From Echinometra lucunter (taxonomy: Eukaryota > Echinodermata > Echinoidea > Camarodonta > Echinometridae), in the NCBI GenBank assembly GCA_029962745.1, contig CM057162.1, positions 13,107,139 through 13,171,138 of the forward strand: a stretch of 64,000 nt of DNA, given 5' to 3'. Position 1 is the stretch's first letter, and the number at the start of each line of letters is the position of its first letter. The notes beneath the pieces are model-generated. The model saw nothing but the letters and a program-made list of their open reading frames with translations, made no database searches and was not told the origin of the DNA. Position numbers and translations under genes: made by a program. Of this stretch, positions 11,535-25,495 are shown piece after piece.

Positions 11535-12789
11535 AAGGAAGGATCCTGATTTGACTGTCTGATATAGAATGTTGAATTGTTCCTACAAAACCAGGAAAGC
11601 GTAAACTGTTTAGGAAATAAACAAATACCAAACAGAGAACAATGTTTCATTCAGCCAACAATTCAAAGATAGACAATCAAGTTCACAACCTGGCTAATGT
11701 TTCCTGGCCTCTGTTGAATGCTTCATGATACAATCAGTGTGACCCTAAAGCACCGATACACATTTCAAATTTGTATGTACCTTGGAGCTAATTTTGGACC
11801 TAAAAATTCATTCAAAACATGCCATGGAGTGATTGGAGTCAATGGCATATTTTGGTAAACTGCATCCCACAGGCCTGGATGTAAAGCATCTCTGACTACA
11901 CCAATTATAATACAGAACTGGTATACTGCAGCCATGGAAACCCTGCTGCAGCCATAGGTACAATGTAGGTTCAAAGTGTTCAGCCCAAGGCAGTGCATGT
12001 ACCCATTTGAACCAAGACACTGAAAGACTGACCAAGTGAGAAAGGGGGGGGGGGGGAGCAGTCAGAATATCACTGTAAACAATACCTGTATGTGACCCAC
12101 CACAGGGTTTTCTATAACCACACTAAACAAGATTTATCCACTTGTCAAAATCACACCCTTTTCAAGTTTTTTAATCCTCAACCTTAAAAACTACGCTTTT
12201 CTCATGTTTTGGATTTTTTTTTTCTTTTTTTTTTTAATTTTAATGGTGGCATGAGTGTACAGCAATATTTGAATGCACTCCCCCCCCCCCCAATTCATGC
12301 ACAGCAAGTGTAAACTAAAGCCTTCTTCACAATGATGACATTGCAATACATGTATGACACCTTTCCATGCCTGTAAGCTTGGGAATTATTTGAAACAAAA
12401 GGAATGAACAGAGGTGAGCACAGATGATCAACAGATGAGATAAAACTACCCTTTATGAAGTTCATGACCTCTTATGCAAGCAAACCTTTGATTTGGTATT
12501 ACTGCACATGTAACATATTTATCTAATTAAAGCCTGTTCTGAAACATGTATATTGTTTACAAAGTACATACAGGACTATACATGTCAGCTCAAGAACTGT
12601 GTGAAGGCCAAAGCCGTGAAGTAAAGAGATCAAAATCATGATAAGAGCAAAAGAACCCCCCTGACAGCCACATGCATAACACATGACATTGCCTGTTGAC
12701 AGCCAAAAGGATGTTAGCTCCATCATTTAACACAGAGTGAATGCCTTTCTGCCTCTCAAAGGACATCTCTAACAGGCTGAATCATGTGA

Positions 12790-13480
12790 CATTTCCTCCA
12801 GTTATGGTTTTCAAATTTCAGTGAGGCACAGAGGCTTGGGTTTGTTCACACTTGATGAAACCTGTACAAACTTCAAAAATACATGTATATGTACTTGCTT
12901 CCTCAAATCACTCTCCTGTTTTCTTAATTCACCTAAGGGTATTTTTCCTCTAGTTATACATGTGTAGTTCAGTGAAGCACAGGGGCTTGGATTTGTTCAC
13001 ATTTGAGGAAACCTCTACAAACTTTCAGAATATTTTCTTCCTGAAATTACTTTTCTGTACATATTTGCTTAGGCTACAGGTACATGTATTTTCCCTCTGT
13101 AATGGTTGCAGTGAGACAGGGACTCAAGTTCGTTTGCACTTACTGAAACCTACATAAACTTTCCAGAATATTTTCTCTCTGGAATTGCTTTTTCCTGAAA
13201 TCATTTTTCATCCAATTTGGATTTTCAGTGAGGTATAGGGGATCAGGCCTCTTTTCACTTCATCAATCCTGGATAAACTTCCAGTATATTTTCTTCATGA
13301 AATTACCTTTCTGTACATAATGTCTATTTGCCTACAGGCATTTTCCACTAGTTCTGGTTTTCAGGGAAGCACAGGAGCTCAGGTTTGTTCGCACTCAATG
13401 AAACCCGCACAAATTTCCAGAATATGTTTTTCCCGAAATCAATCTCCTGTTTCCTTAATCTGCCTGTATAACTACTACAG
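12790..13480. repeat. Degenerate tandem repeat, about 130-160 bp unit, 5 copies
   Basis: A block CAGTGAGGCACAGAGGCTTGG-TTTGTTCACA-T-GATGAAACCTGTACAAACTT recurs at about 12820, 12970, 13110, 13230 and 13360. Copies have diverged by substitutions and indels, and each is followed by a TTTCTTCCTGAAAT-like stretch. I know no function for it. Confidence 0.75.
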
Positions 13481-14738
13481 AAAACACAAAAACACAGCCA
13501 TGTTTGTCAAAAGGAAGACAATGACCAAATATTTAGAAAGCTGTGCCTATAACGTTGTCATCTCCAAGAAAATTATACTGTAAAAATATGACAACACCCG
13601 TTTCTATACATGTATCTATCTATAGGCATGATACTGCTTTTAGAATTCCTAATTTTATGAGCCACTTTTTAATAAATAGAGCTTCTGAGATATTCATGTA
13701 TATACATGTACAGTGTACCTTTGATAAATTAAAGTTTTCAAATAGGCTAGCTGTAGTATGTTTGAAAACCTCAGAAAAAAAGGGTAATTAGACCAACTCA
13801 AGTCTCCACAATCAAAAATTTGTTTTCGACATAAAATTATTTGCAACATCAGAAAACTGAAAAGATACAGATAGGAAATTATTGATAGACAATATATACA
13901 CTTTAAATGCAAAAGTGGAAAAGTACAATGTCACTCTCTAGGATTTTTCCCCATAGTGATTAATAAGCTCAGAAGAGAGGAAATTAGGAATATGTGTGGT
14001 GTAATCCATATTCCAATCCCAATTAATCCCTTTTGAGGTCGTATCAATACCTCCATGAAATCCACAACAAAATCCACTATACCTCTATGCAATTAACACC
14101 ACCACTATGTAATATACACGTACATGTACACCTCTAGTCCATCCACGCAATTAACCACACTTCCATGCAATGAACAGCACCATGAACAATACCCTGATGC
14201 AATTAACCACAAAAATGCAATTTACTACATTTATGGTTCAATTTGAAAAAAAATATGTACTTACATGAAAAATATCGCAAGTGACCAGCACAACTGCATA
14301 CAGTGTACATTATGTGCATCAGTCATTTTTGCTTTCTATAGTACAACGTAGTACATTAATCAACGACAAGGCAATTACCTAATGTACGTTGTACACTGTA
14401 ATTCACTTTGTCTCTTTAAACAAATTTCATTCGAACTAAAGGGGCCTGCAACATTATCATATTGGGACCTACATGTATATTTCTTTGCATCCATAACTCA
14501 TTAAGCATGATTCACTTTCAGTATAACACACATTTTCCACAGAACCCAGCCTGAGTTACCTCTGGCTTAGTGTTCAACAGGTTAAGCTTTTACTTACACT
14601 ATTTACACACAACTTATAGAGCAGTAAAATAAAGGCATGAACATTAATGTTCCTGTGAGACATATACACAATTTTCAAACAGATGAAGTTTTCAATACAA
14701 GTTTTGAATAAATTCAAGGTGCCATGTGGAATACTCCT

Positions 14739-14874
14739 GGGGGACGTTTCATCAAGTGTCTTGTCGGTGATTTTTAGTGACAAATTTGCTCTCAGCCAAT
14801 CAGATGCAAGGATTTCAGTAGCTTACAACAGCTGTCGGTAAACATCACTGACAAGACACTTGATGAAACACCCC
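14739..14874. mobile_element. Hairpin MITE, 'GTTTCATnAA' family
   Basis: The left arm GGGGGACGTTTCATCAAGTG pairs with the right arm CACTTGATGAAACACCCC. The core CTCAGCCAATCAGATGCAAG is shared with 35838-35991, 56642-56788 and 57307-57444, which identifies one family of 135-155 bp foldback elements. Confidence 0.85.
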
Positions 14875-16795
14875 AGGATGCCCCCTACATATAATCATGA
14901 TCAAAGAGTATCTGAAAAATGCAATCTACGAGAAACAGCATACTCATTGATTTTGACGAACTGGACGGTGGCAAGATTTTAGTGGACGATATCCGTGGCA
15001 TGACGATTTTGCTGTAAGCCGTCGAAACTGGACGACGGTGGTTTGACCATTCCCCGCTAGCTGGTCGCTCCACAGTGCACATTTTGGAATCACTGCACGG
15101 CCAGCAGAACTTCTTTCCAAATCGATGCAGAAAATAAGGATATCAAACCAATGTCATACCACAAAATGTGTCCGATTTGCAACGAACCTTTTTTTTTTCT
15201 AGGATTATAGCTATATTCTCCTGGAATTTCACAAAGTTTGTTGCATGAAAACTGAAATCATTAAAGGAAAAACAAGATGTTTTTTCTAAGTGCTAGACAC
15301 CTTATTCCACTGAAAGATTGCAGTCATACGAAGGATTTATTCCACATAGTTCGGCATGTATTATGTAGCAGAAAATGAAGTTCCAAACAAACAAGAGAGT
15401 ACTACTTCTTTTGCAGCACCTTGACGAGGAATGGCAAGAACTTGTTGCTTGAATCAAGTTGGAAGGCTGACCCAATATAAATCCCAAAACATTCAGTAGG
15501 AGCACAGACTGGATGATTTAATCACGAGGAAGAAAGTCAGACGTGATCCTATTCACCAAGATTCAATTCTTGCTAGGTATGAGAATCCCTGCTAAGAAGA
15601 GCTGCAGGATTTGAAAGGCAGGTACTATTGAGAGCGGTGCTCTTGATGCAAACAGTGTGTAAGCCGACACCGCAACATGCACGGTGCCGTCAATGCTCAG
15701 CTGTGCAAGCACACAAGCCTGTCTTGGTAAGAATCCAAAGTTTCCTAACATCCAACGCTCACATCCAAGTGCAACAACGGCGATTTTAAAAATCAATTGC
15801 CTTCCCTCCTGTCAAAACAGATCCTAAGTGGAAGAATTGCTGCACTTCCCCTCTTTAAACCATTGGCCAGTCATGAAGGTTTAAAAAATGAGACAATACA
15901 CAATGCTTTTGTTATTATTGTGTAGAGTTGAACAATGAGAGGAAGAGAGTTCAGTCCCTGAATTATCTCTCTGTCTCGCCTGATCCCTAATGTACACAAG
16001 CTTTCACAGATAGCTGCAGAAAGCTGGAGCAGTCAAGCACAGGTTGCATGTGAACACTCGGAGGGTAGGCAAATGAAGGAAGCTGTACGAAACACACACA
16101 CATCGTTGCATGTAGCATGTCGATTTCACCCCTATGCGAAATGCAAAATGAACTAGGGTTCATGTGCATACATACATGTACTGTCCGTGTGTGAGGAGGA
16201 TCTGTGTATACTTGATAAGGCTGGCATTGGGATGGTTGCCAATTTGGGGATGAATGCCCTAGTTCAATGATTCATTCAAGCACACAGCTGTCAGGAGGAT
16301 GACATACCTTGAGTGCCTATTATATGATCGAGGGAAAAGAAAGAATGCCTTTTCCTTTCTTTAGCTTACATATGTACAGATGTACATAGTTCAAATTACC
16401 CTTGCATACCTTCAAATGTCACTAAACACAATCAGACACTAAATACAGTGTATGTGAACGATAACACAATCAATAAACAAATGTACAAGGTTAGTCATCA
16501 ACAATACTCAATTTGCAACTCACTGGTATCCAAAAATTAATGAAATTCACAATTAATGTAATCAAAATGAATTAAACAAAAACAATGAAGTTAACACTTT
16601 ATTGTTAAAACACTGTATGACAAGGCAATATATCAAAACACAGAAAAACATGCAAACAAAGAGTCTGAGTGAAACATTTTGTGAGATACTTTGGACGACA
16701 TTTCAGAGCAATGAAATGCCATGAATGGCCAGGAGACATCCCTGGATGGATATTGGTTATATTCAAGAAACCATCATCACTATCAAGTCAAACTA
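14875..16795. other. Intron 1 segment without recognised features
   Basis: No exon or bounded repeat supported. A short plus-strand frame at about 14920-15018 (IDFDELDGGKILVDDIRG then stop) looks protein-like, but it has no start, acceptor or family match. Confidence 0.5.
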
Positions 16796-16804
16796 CAGGG
16801 CTGA

Positions 16805-16808
16805 AAAA

Positions 16809-16839
<31 letters not shown>

Positions 16840-16992
16840 GAACGATATATAAATTCTGTGTGTTGGTTCTGATACAGAAGAAACAAAAAGTATACCCTGA
16901 AGAAGACGTGTTCACGTTGAAAAATGTGGTATTTATGAGAATAAACATATTCGTGGGAGCTATAACGCATTACCTCATATACTTTTTGCTTC

Positions 16993-17059
<67 letters not shown>
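16805..17059. repeat. Two AT microsatellites and an adjoining (GT)n
   Basis: An A-run then (AT)n occupies 16805-16838. A second (AT)n (16996-17031) passes directly into (GT)n to 17059. Open frames of Ile-Tyr-Val-Cys here are artefacts. Confidence 0.95.
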
Positions 17060-17061
<2 letters not shown>

Positions 17062-17124
17062 ATGTAGGCATAAGTCAGATTGGCAGGGAAATTGAGAAAT
17101 TATCCACATACAGGTTATAGTTGA

Positions 17125-17617
17125 AGGCATTGGCTAACATTGTTATGATTTTTTTAAAAATCTCATTTTGTTACTTAAAAATGGGATAAACATTAGGGTT
17201 ATAGTGTAGAAATATATACCAGTGTGAAAGTTTCAGAGCATAATATCCACGGGAAGTATTTTTAAATATTAGAAATGTGAACCAATATTTGAAAAATATA
17301 CTAGGGTCGGTTGCATAGACCCAACGTAAGGAGTGCGCATGCGCACATGACTCAACGGACCGCACTGTGTGTATTGACGTATCACGCGGCTGAAGGCAAG
17401 TAACGGTATTTTTTAATTCGCGCAAACGGTCCTCTTAGTTCAGTGTCTCTCGAGACGAAAGCTAATAAAATCGCGGTTTGCGTCTAACTTACAGCTTTTC
17501 CTTCCAAATTATGGTTGGTTTCAGGGTTTTTGCGTATAAATACAAGTACTCATATACATGTTTCATCTTAGTTTGATAATTTTTTATATCAGCTGCTCAC
17601 AAAGTTAGCCAATGCCT
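17125..17617. mobile_element. TTAA-type MITE (493 bp), ends AGGCATTGGCTAAC
   Basis: The left end AGGCATTGGCTAAC and right end GTTAGCCAATGCCT are exact inverted repeats, flanked by TTGA (17121-17124, one mutation from TTAA) and TTAA (17618-17621). TTAA target duplications are typical of piggyBac and Kolobok transposons. The right half recurs inverted at 41045-41240 and the left half at 61708-61860. Confidence 0.82.
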
Positions 17618-17621
17618 TTAA

Positions 17622-19452
17622 ATTGTAACATTAATTTATTTAGTTTATAGTATTTCTACAAATTTAGAGGTACATATACATGTATCTTAAAAGGCTAAAA
17701 TTGGATTCCAAAAAATATTCTTTCAAATCCATGTTTCTTCATTTAGCAGTAACATTTACACACGTTCAAGCTCATGTGAGTATTTGCACAAGGGATCCCT
17801 AGTGAATACGAAGTACATGTACATGTACACACATTTTAACCACAAGCATACAAAAGCCCCTAAAATAGCTTGTCTTACGTGCACTCATCCTTGCAATCAA
17901 TTCAAGGAATCCCCCCTGACAACAATCATGTAAGCTACAGCCCTATTGTGACGGCACCCCTAAATCACTGAGGGGGGATAACTGTTACCCCTTTGCTATT
18001 GATTGGGGGATTAGCAAACCATTCATTAGCTTCCCAATGACAATACAAGGATGACCTTCCATGGACTCAACACAGTCAGAAGGTCATAATGATGTCATGG
18101 ACTGCCCATGTGACTGGCATGTTGTTGCTATGTAGCTCAGAGTATATTACAACGTAGATTACGGCAGAGGGGGTGTGGCCATCTGGTGACTATAGAAACC
18201 AATTGAACTACATAGGCCTGAACTGGTTCCCCTCTGTGTAGCTTTGACCAAGCTTGGGGTACATATACCCTTGAACTTTGTGGCAGTGTAGTCATTTAAA
18301 TACTATCACATGTAAGGCAATGGGGATTTAGGTTTGTGGTTACGACCAACGAGAGCAATGAAAAGTGCAGCTTGCACTACCGGTATTTAGGTTACTTGCA
18401 CACTGCATCACACACCAGGATGTAGTGAAAAATGTGTGATATTCTATGTAACCTTTGGAAAGGACTTTTTCCAAGGGCTTCCACAAAATGCAAAAGTCCT
18501 TTTGCCATTCAAACAGAACAGTATTTTTCTTTAATACAAACTTGCAAGTAAATCTATCATATGGCCTGATTTGGCTGTCTAAAGAGCATTGTTAGAAGTA
18601 CTTGAGTAGGCCAACAAACAGATTTCTTAATGAAATAAACAAAGCACATGTTATACACGATAGCATATACCTAAGAGTACATGAAAAAGACAAAACAAAT
18701 TCCATGTACAATGTAATTAGGAGCCTCTGCTTATACATAATGTAAATGTACAAGAATAAGACTATAGTGTGAATAGATCACTTGAGGGTAATTGCAGTTT
18801 AAGGATATTTCAATGAGCAAATTTTGTTTATCCAAGCAATGAGCCCAAGCACTCTACATGTACATAACAAAAGACAGTATAAGGATACCCAGTACTTCAG
18901 AGCCTTGGGCAGTGAAATACATGTACATTTACATGTACATATATGTAATGAGCAGAATTACATGTACAATAAATAAAATAATAATTCTTGAATAACACAG
19001 CAGTACCATAGTAACTCACTGGTTGCACCTCTCCCCTGCTGGGCAAAATATCTTTATTTTGTCAAGCTATGTAAATCTGATCACTTCATGTGACTACAGA
19101 AGTTGATTTTTTATTGGAAAATGGGTTCGGTTCTTGTTTCTTTGTCATATTTATAATACTCTGTGGCTTGAATGCTAATTCAAACATGACATCAGAGCAA
19201 TCTAAACAACTGCCAAGTACTTGTATTATGTGACGACCAGCTTCAACAATACATGAAAGTCGCTCTCAAACAGCTGATAAGAAAGAAACTACTGAGGGGC
19301 ATTGAAAAGCAGAATATTGAATGCCAACAGCTTGAGGACTGTCACAAAAACCCTGCATGAAAATTATTTGCTTTTCAACCATGATCTGCCCTGAACAGAA
19401 TATTTGAAAGAAATGAGATTGTGATTTAGTTTGTTACTCAACGCTGTAATCT
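17622..19452. other. Intron 1 segment without recognised features
   Basis: No gene or bounded repeat recognised. TACATGTACATGTA clusters occur near 17815-17830 and 18858-18945. Confidence 0.55.
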
Positions 19453-20285
19453 AAGTTTTTAGGTGTAATAATCGATGACAAGTTATCTTGGAATTTTTTA
19501 AATAAGTCATTTGTGCAGTATCATGTCAAGAAATATTGGAATTTTTAGAAACTTACAAGTTTTGCATAGAAATATCCTGTCATCTAAGTTATTGTTCCAC
19601 AGTATGGTGCTATTCCTCTAAACATAATGTGAACCGTATTTTCTGGTTACAAAAAAGAGCATTACGTGTAATAACTCATATTATTTGCATCCTTCTGCTC
19701 TGCTATTTTCAAGAAATGAAAATATTATCTATCCATAGCATTATTTCTTTAAATACAGGTATTTTTATGCATAATTGTTATTTGGACAAATTGCCATGTT
19801 CTCTCCAAAATCATTTCAATTTAAATTCTTCAGTTCATGCATACAATACACGAAACAGAAGTAAATTTCATCCCCCCTTATTCCACAATAACCTGGCTAA
19901 ATACACCATTTTTAATCAAGGCCCCGTACTGTGGAACAATCTCTCTGTATGCCTTCAGAAAGTGAAGTCATCCAAACAGTTTAATTTGAATTATAAATGC
20001 CATCTATTTCTGCAAGTGCAATATTCTCTTTTTCATGATATATAAACTCAAGCCACTCTTTTATTTCTTCTTCTACTTCTTTGTATTCAGTTTAATAACG
20101 TAATATATTTCATTGTTATGTGTATTTTCTTGATAAATATGACATTTATTATGTTCAACTGGGGCCTTTCTTGACAAGCCGTTTGTGCTTTTATTGGTCT
20201 CCGACTATTTTGATTGTATCATGTTATCTTGTAAATGTATTTTTATACATGTATGTGGAAAATAAATGAAATGAAATGAAATGAA
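19453..20285 (+). mobile_element. LINE (non-LTR retrotransposon) 3' end, 5'-truncated and mutated
   Basis: The plus-strand frames read the C-terminal part of a non-LTR reverse transcriptase. It starts with KFLGVIIDDKLSW and, after at least one stop/frame break, continues through HLSYCSTVWCYSS, RIFWLQKRALRVIT, NSSVHAYNTRNRSKF and QGPVLWNNLSV. These are the conserved downstream motifs of CR1/L2/jockey-like elements. The copy ends in an AAATGAAATGAAATG short tandem tail (20260-20285), the kind of 3' terminus these LINEs carry. The 5' end is truncated and there is no RT catalytic core, so it is a dead copy inside GSK3 intron 1, antisense to the gene. Confidence 0.88.
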
Positions 20286-20659
20286 TCTACAAGCGTATCA
20301 GTTGTTCACAGAAGGAGCACTGTGTATTTACACAATGTACAAGAAATGCATGGGGAAATTTCCAACAAGGTGCAAGATGTAGATTTGCAAGATCCAACAG
20401 TCACTTCCAATTCCATGAACTACAAAACAAACCAAAAAATCAACCACAAAATCAAAAAGGAAGGAAATGACGTACAAGGTCAATGTAATAAAGAACAGGG
20501 GCACAGGTAAAAAACATTTTTTTTAATCATTCAAAACCACAATTAAATCTATTTCACTTTCATATACTCTAAATGCTGTGTAAAATTAATTTTTTATTTA
20601 CTTTTCTTCATTTGTCAAGAGGTAGACTACCTCTTCTCCAGCATATTATCGTTAATTTT

Positions 20660-20958
20660 TTATCATTACCATTAGTTATTATTGTCATTATCATTATCAT
20701 TATCATTATTATCATTATCATTATTATCATTACTATTATCATCATTATCATTATCATTATCATTATTATCATTATTATCATTATTATCATTACTATTATC
20801 ATCATTATCATTATCATTATTATTTTCATTATTATTATTATCATTATCATTATTATTATCGTTTTCATTATCATTTCGTTTTTCTTTAATCACTTTTTAT
20901 TTTTTGATTTATTTATCTATTTTTTTTTTTTTTTTTTTTTTTGGGGGGGGGGGGGGGG
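20660..20958. repeat. (ATT/ATC)n compound microsatellite with poly-T and poly-G
   Basis: About 210 bp of ATT, ATC and TATC trinucleotide/hexanucleotide repeats are followed by a T-run (20920-20942) and a G-run (20943-20958). The isoleucine- and serine/leucine-rich open frames crossing it are artefacts. Confidence 0.97.
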
Positions 20959-23900
20959 TCCAAGATGCAACAAGATATATGCGCATATATCTAAAGATAC
21001 TGTATCTTTTCAAATCAAATTAGTGCGGTGCTATGTGTATTCCATCCATAAACAAATATGCTGGAGGCTACATGAATTTTTTATGTATATTATCATTATG
21101 TTAATTGAAATCATTTTTTCTCAATAGAATTCATGATAATGCGAACAAAAAATATGCTCACCAACTATTGACCCCTGTAACACCAGAATAACCTACCAAT
21201 GTATCTCGGGACACCCCGGGTTTCCAAAGAAGCTGTCCCAAAAGCTTGAGGCCTGTCAATGTCAACACAGAATCCCCAACCCATCTTGGAGCACCCGGAG
21301 ACAGGTCGCATGTACGTGTATGGTCTGTTTATACCCCAGCTGTCAAAACCTACCCGAAAGAGGTTTCCGACAATAGAAGTGAATAGGTGGGACAATAACA
21401 CTGCCATTTGCAATAAGTAGTATTTTGATCTTGAAATGGATAAATCTGATGAGCTTTAGATTTCTTTCAGGAGATGTATCAAACAAGAAACCATAAGGCT
21501 GTTTCCCAAGTTACAATCAGTATACCAATATGGGGAAACAAATTCATATTCTGAACTGGAAAGCAGAACCTATCATTGTATTCAAGCAGACTGACCAAGT
21601 TGAAGCGCATGCTAATGACATGTAAGTGATCCCCTTACATGTCACTGTACAGAGACATGTAAGGGTAGGATTCCGTTGACACTGAAACCAAACCAATCTT
21701 GGGGAACCCCCAAACCTGTCTTGGACAACCTCCCCATGTGGTCGAAGGTTGCTTTGCTTGAAAACGATCTCGGGTACAGGGTTCTCACTAGAAAAAAATC
21801 CACACACGGTTCCCACTCTGCACAAAGCGTGGAAGTTTCAGAAGTTTTATGGAATAACACCTAAAGTTAGGTGTGGCAGCAGTACATGCTATAGTAAAAG
21901 GATGAAAAATACTTCTTGGTAAGCAGGAGATGTATGCTAATGGCATAAAAGTAAAAATACATGTACATTGCCAAAAAGCAAAATAATCTGTGACATTTAT
22001 CATTATTGTTATGAATATATACTCCAATATTTTTTTACCCTTGTTGCCACACATGGTGCAGCAATTTCACACATGGTTCTTCCTTGTCTGAAACCCTCTA
22101 CGCATGGTATTGGAACCATGGGTGTTATGTACTGGCGAGAACCATGCTCGGGTACTTACTGTAGGTTTGGAGAGTTTACACCAAAAATGGAAGTAATCTC
22201 CCTATCCCCCCCCCCCAGTCACCCCTAGATCACTTTTAAATCCAATGTAACAGGGTTCAACACATGTTAAATGTAAATTTATAGATCAAAACAAAAGCGA
22301 TACTTTCAAGTATATTTAAGAGGAATTCTTGGTACTTGTACTCAGTGCTGAACATAATTGATACAGCCCAATACAAGAGTGCATACATCTACATGTACAA
22401 TGTATATACAGATATCTTATTTAGTGAAAAGCAACTAGAGGCCAACGTTTTCTCAGTCAAGGGTGTTTTTTTTTTTTTCTCTACTCCATTTCCTTCTGAT
22501 TTTTGTTTGTTCCCACAATAATAAACAGAACAATGGTTATGCCAAAATGATACAGCCTCCTACAAAGGTCTTAGAGATATGCGGAGAGATAACATTGTAG
22601 AAAATGAATTCTCATGGTTCTCATTCTGCAGTGCACTACAATCAATTTGCAATCGATAGATAATAGAATTTTGTATGCAATGTGTGTGTCTCCAATTAAA
22701 TCGTGAATGCTACATGGAATAGCAAAGCCTTCAGTAGTTAAAACTGAACATGCTAGATACAGGTTGAATCATTTTGGAACAGCACATACACGTAGAAGGC
22801 CCCCGGAAGGTACACACATATCCCGCTAAATTCCATCGCCTTGGTTACGCGATGCTTTGGCCCCTGCGGAAGCCATGGTGCATGTTGACTCTCGCACACA
22901 ACATGCAGGCTCTGCTTTGGCCTACGTTTGCCTACAGGTAGTGCGCTTGACAAGGGATGCATTGATTTTTTTTTCTCCCCTTTAAGAGAATCAATATTAC
23001 ACGACTGTGAGATTCATGATGACTTTCATCATCATACAACGTAACATACATGTACATTGTGAGAGAAGCCCAAGTTCATGTCTGGCATATCCCATGGGTA
23101 CATTACTGGTACATTACGACACGTCTATGTACATATCGTCTGGAGCCAGAAGGGCATTAACTCATATGCTTTAACACATAGTTAATGCCTTTTGGCTTTG
23201 AACAGACAATATACACATACAATAAAAAAAATTTGAATTAGTGATTATGGCATGGTATTCTAACACTACTGTCAGCGTGAAAAATATGAAAGCTAACGGA
23301 ACTTGTATTCTGAAAATGATGTTTCTGTATAAAATCCAAAATTTTGATAACAGCTTTTTGGCAGGAACACACATACACATGTATGCCATGCGTGGGTCTC
23401 CCATGCTGACTAACATAAAGGTTAATATTGCTTCGGTTTTCTGAAACCTCTAAAAAAGGTGATATCAAAGTTAACATAAAATATGACACTGGTCTCGGGG
23501 TGTTTTAAATATTAAGGTCTAGATTGAAAATGCAGTGGATATTATATGGATCTGTTCTATGTCTTCCCATTCAGGTTTCTGTGAAAACAATAAAATGACT
23601 TGGCGGATCTATACCTCTGAACGTGAAATGAGAGTAGAAAACAATACAAAAGAAGTGAAGTAAGTAGTTTTCCCTGAACATCATCGCAAGAAAAGTTGTG
23701 CACAAGAACTGGTGACAACTCGTTAAACATGCCCATTGCTCGTATACATGAACATGTAGTTTTAGAAGCATTAAAACATAAAATGCGATTGGCTTAGAGT
23801 ACACTTCAACAATGTTTCCTCACTGGAGAATCAATGAAAAAATGGGGGCATGACCTACAAGAGATACAGTGTACCATTAACTTAAACATCGCTTTCAGAA

Positions 23901-24640
23901 TACCAATTTAAAGGTATGGGGATGCTAACTCTGGACTTCATGACATCTTCATCACAACACAGCCCATGGTCAAGAATAAGGCTACATACATTTCATCAAC
24001 AGCTCGATGCAAGCATGAAGTGAAACTAAATTGAATGGATTTAATTTCTCAGTGAAGTGGTGGGTTTCCCCATCAATCTGGAATTTAGAATAAAAAGCTT
24101 TTAAGAAATTGTTGGCTTCTGATGACGATACAGGTAAAGAGCTACATAATTCAAATACTATAAAAAAAAAAAAGTAGGACTCATCGATATGATAACACGC
24201 AGTTCCATTTTTGGTACCGGGTGTGTATACTTGTGTATGTTTATCAACCCTAATGTCCATTCACTTGAACTGTAATTGTCAAACTCTTTTACCAAGTGCT
24301 GTAAATTGCAAAGTGTCGAGTTACTGTAATCCAAATACACTATGCAAAATATGTACGCAAGTTTAGTGTACTGAATTTATGCTCAAATTCGCAAAAATTT
24401 ACGAAAACGTTTACAGTCATGCAGCTTTGGCCAGAAGCATGCCATCTCTCAAGCGATGCTATTTTCTTTTGAAAGATCAAGCCATTGAAAGTACAGTCAG
24501 ACGTGCTTTTAGTGGCCACCTCTCTATAAGGCCACCTGCCTATAGTGGCCACCGACAATGTCTCTGTTTAAGAGGAAATATGTGTCAAAAAGCCTGCCTT
24601 TAGCAGCGGCCAGTCAGCAGTGGCCACTTTTTCGTTTTCG
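20959..24640. other. Intron 1 segment without recognised genes
   Basis: Several 60-90 codon open frames on both strands have no recognisable family, start context or splice sites. The stretches at 21190-21310 and 21665-21745 share a CTTGG-CACCC style and could be old repeat pieces. 24485-24630 resembles the TGGCCACC repeat family that also forms 60429-60620. Confidence 0.5.
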
Positions 24641-25056
24641 TTGAGTGCCCATTTGTGACAGAGGGTCCACATTATGTGGTTTGGTTTAATAACTTTTGAT
24701 GCAGAGCCCTAAAAAATCAAACCAAATATATGAGCAGAAAGAGCAAAAAATTCTACACTTATTGTGCCCATTTTCGTTGCATCAATCTTTGTTGTTTGAT
24801 GCTGAAATTTTTTAAAAGGAAAATTAGCATTAAAATCCTTTAAATGGCAATGTGATAAAAATGTTAAAATTACCATTTTTCCCTGCAAATTGGCAACTTT
24901 GCGACTTCTCATCATACATTCTGTCAATTTATTTTTATTTCAGATACATGTTTTATAAGAAAAATGTAGCCATGAAAGAAAAATGTTCGTGTTGCCAATT
25001 TGAAGAATAGCTGATCAAATTAGGCTTTTAATAATTCCTGTCATGAATGAGTTAAA
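24641..25056. mobile_element. Degraded TTAA-type MITE (sister of 30950-31357)
   Basis: The whole length matches 30950-31357 in the same orientation (for example CATTTGTGACAGAGG, TGAGCAGAAAGAGCAAAA, TTGCCAATTTGAAGAATA). The right end CTGTCATGAATGAGTTAA is preserved with substitutions, while the left end is more decayed. Confidence 0.8.
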
Positions 25057-25078
25057 GATAGGTTTGACTGTACTTTAA

Positions 25079-25495
25079 AGTAGAGTCCCCAGTTTTCTGC
25101 AATATGGAAAACGGAAAAATTTCACGGAATTCGAGAACAGAGAATTGGTGGAATTTCACGGAAAATGCAATTTTCAGGTTTAAAAATCTGAATTACGAAA
25201 ATTTGAGTGAAAATCGTAAAAATCAAAGCAAAATCCAATAAAGCAAAATCGTGCATCAGTGGAAAATCTGCCGATCAAACCTGTTCCCACTATTTAGCAT
25301 GTGTTCGCTAAGCTTGATCTGCATACTACAGAGCGAATATATTAAAGAAACTTGCGTTTTTTTAAGATTTCCACTATTTATAATTGCTTTATCATATGTT
25401 TCGTACATGTCACCGAAGAACACGGAATTTGAAGTTTAGAACACTGAAGAACATGGAATTTGCATTTTAGAAAACGGAAAACTGGGGACTCTACT
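25079..25495. mobile_element. TTAA-type TIR element (417 bp)
   Basis: The left end AGTAGAGTCCCCAGTTTTC and right end GAAAACTGGGGACTCTACT are perfect 19-bp inverted repeats, flanked by TTAA at 25075-25078 and 25496-25499. The interior repeats GAAAA-CGGAA and ACGGAATTT motifs. There is no coding capacity. Confidence 0.9.

Noticed and set aside
14920..15018. Plus-strand frame reading IDFDELDGGKILVDDIRG
   Set aside because: Looks protein-like, but it is short, lacks a start codon and splice sites, ends at a stop, and matches no family I can name.
19536..20045. A 169-residue cellular gene
   Set aside because: The sequence is the C-terminal domain of a non-LTR retrotransposon reverse transcriptase, with a stop upstream and a LINE-type short-repeat 3' tail.
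20573..21127. Poly-Ile, Asn/Asp and Ser/Leu-rich open frames
   Set aside because: They are translations of an (ATT/ATC)n microsatellite and adjoining homopolymers.
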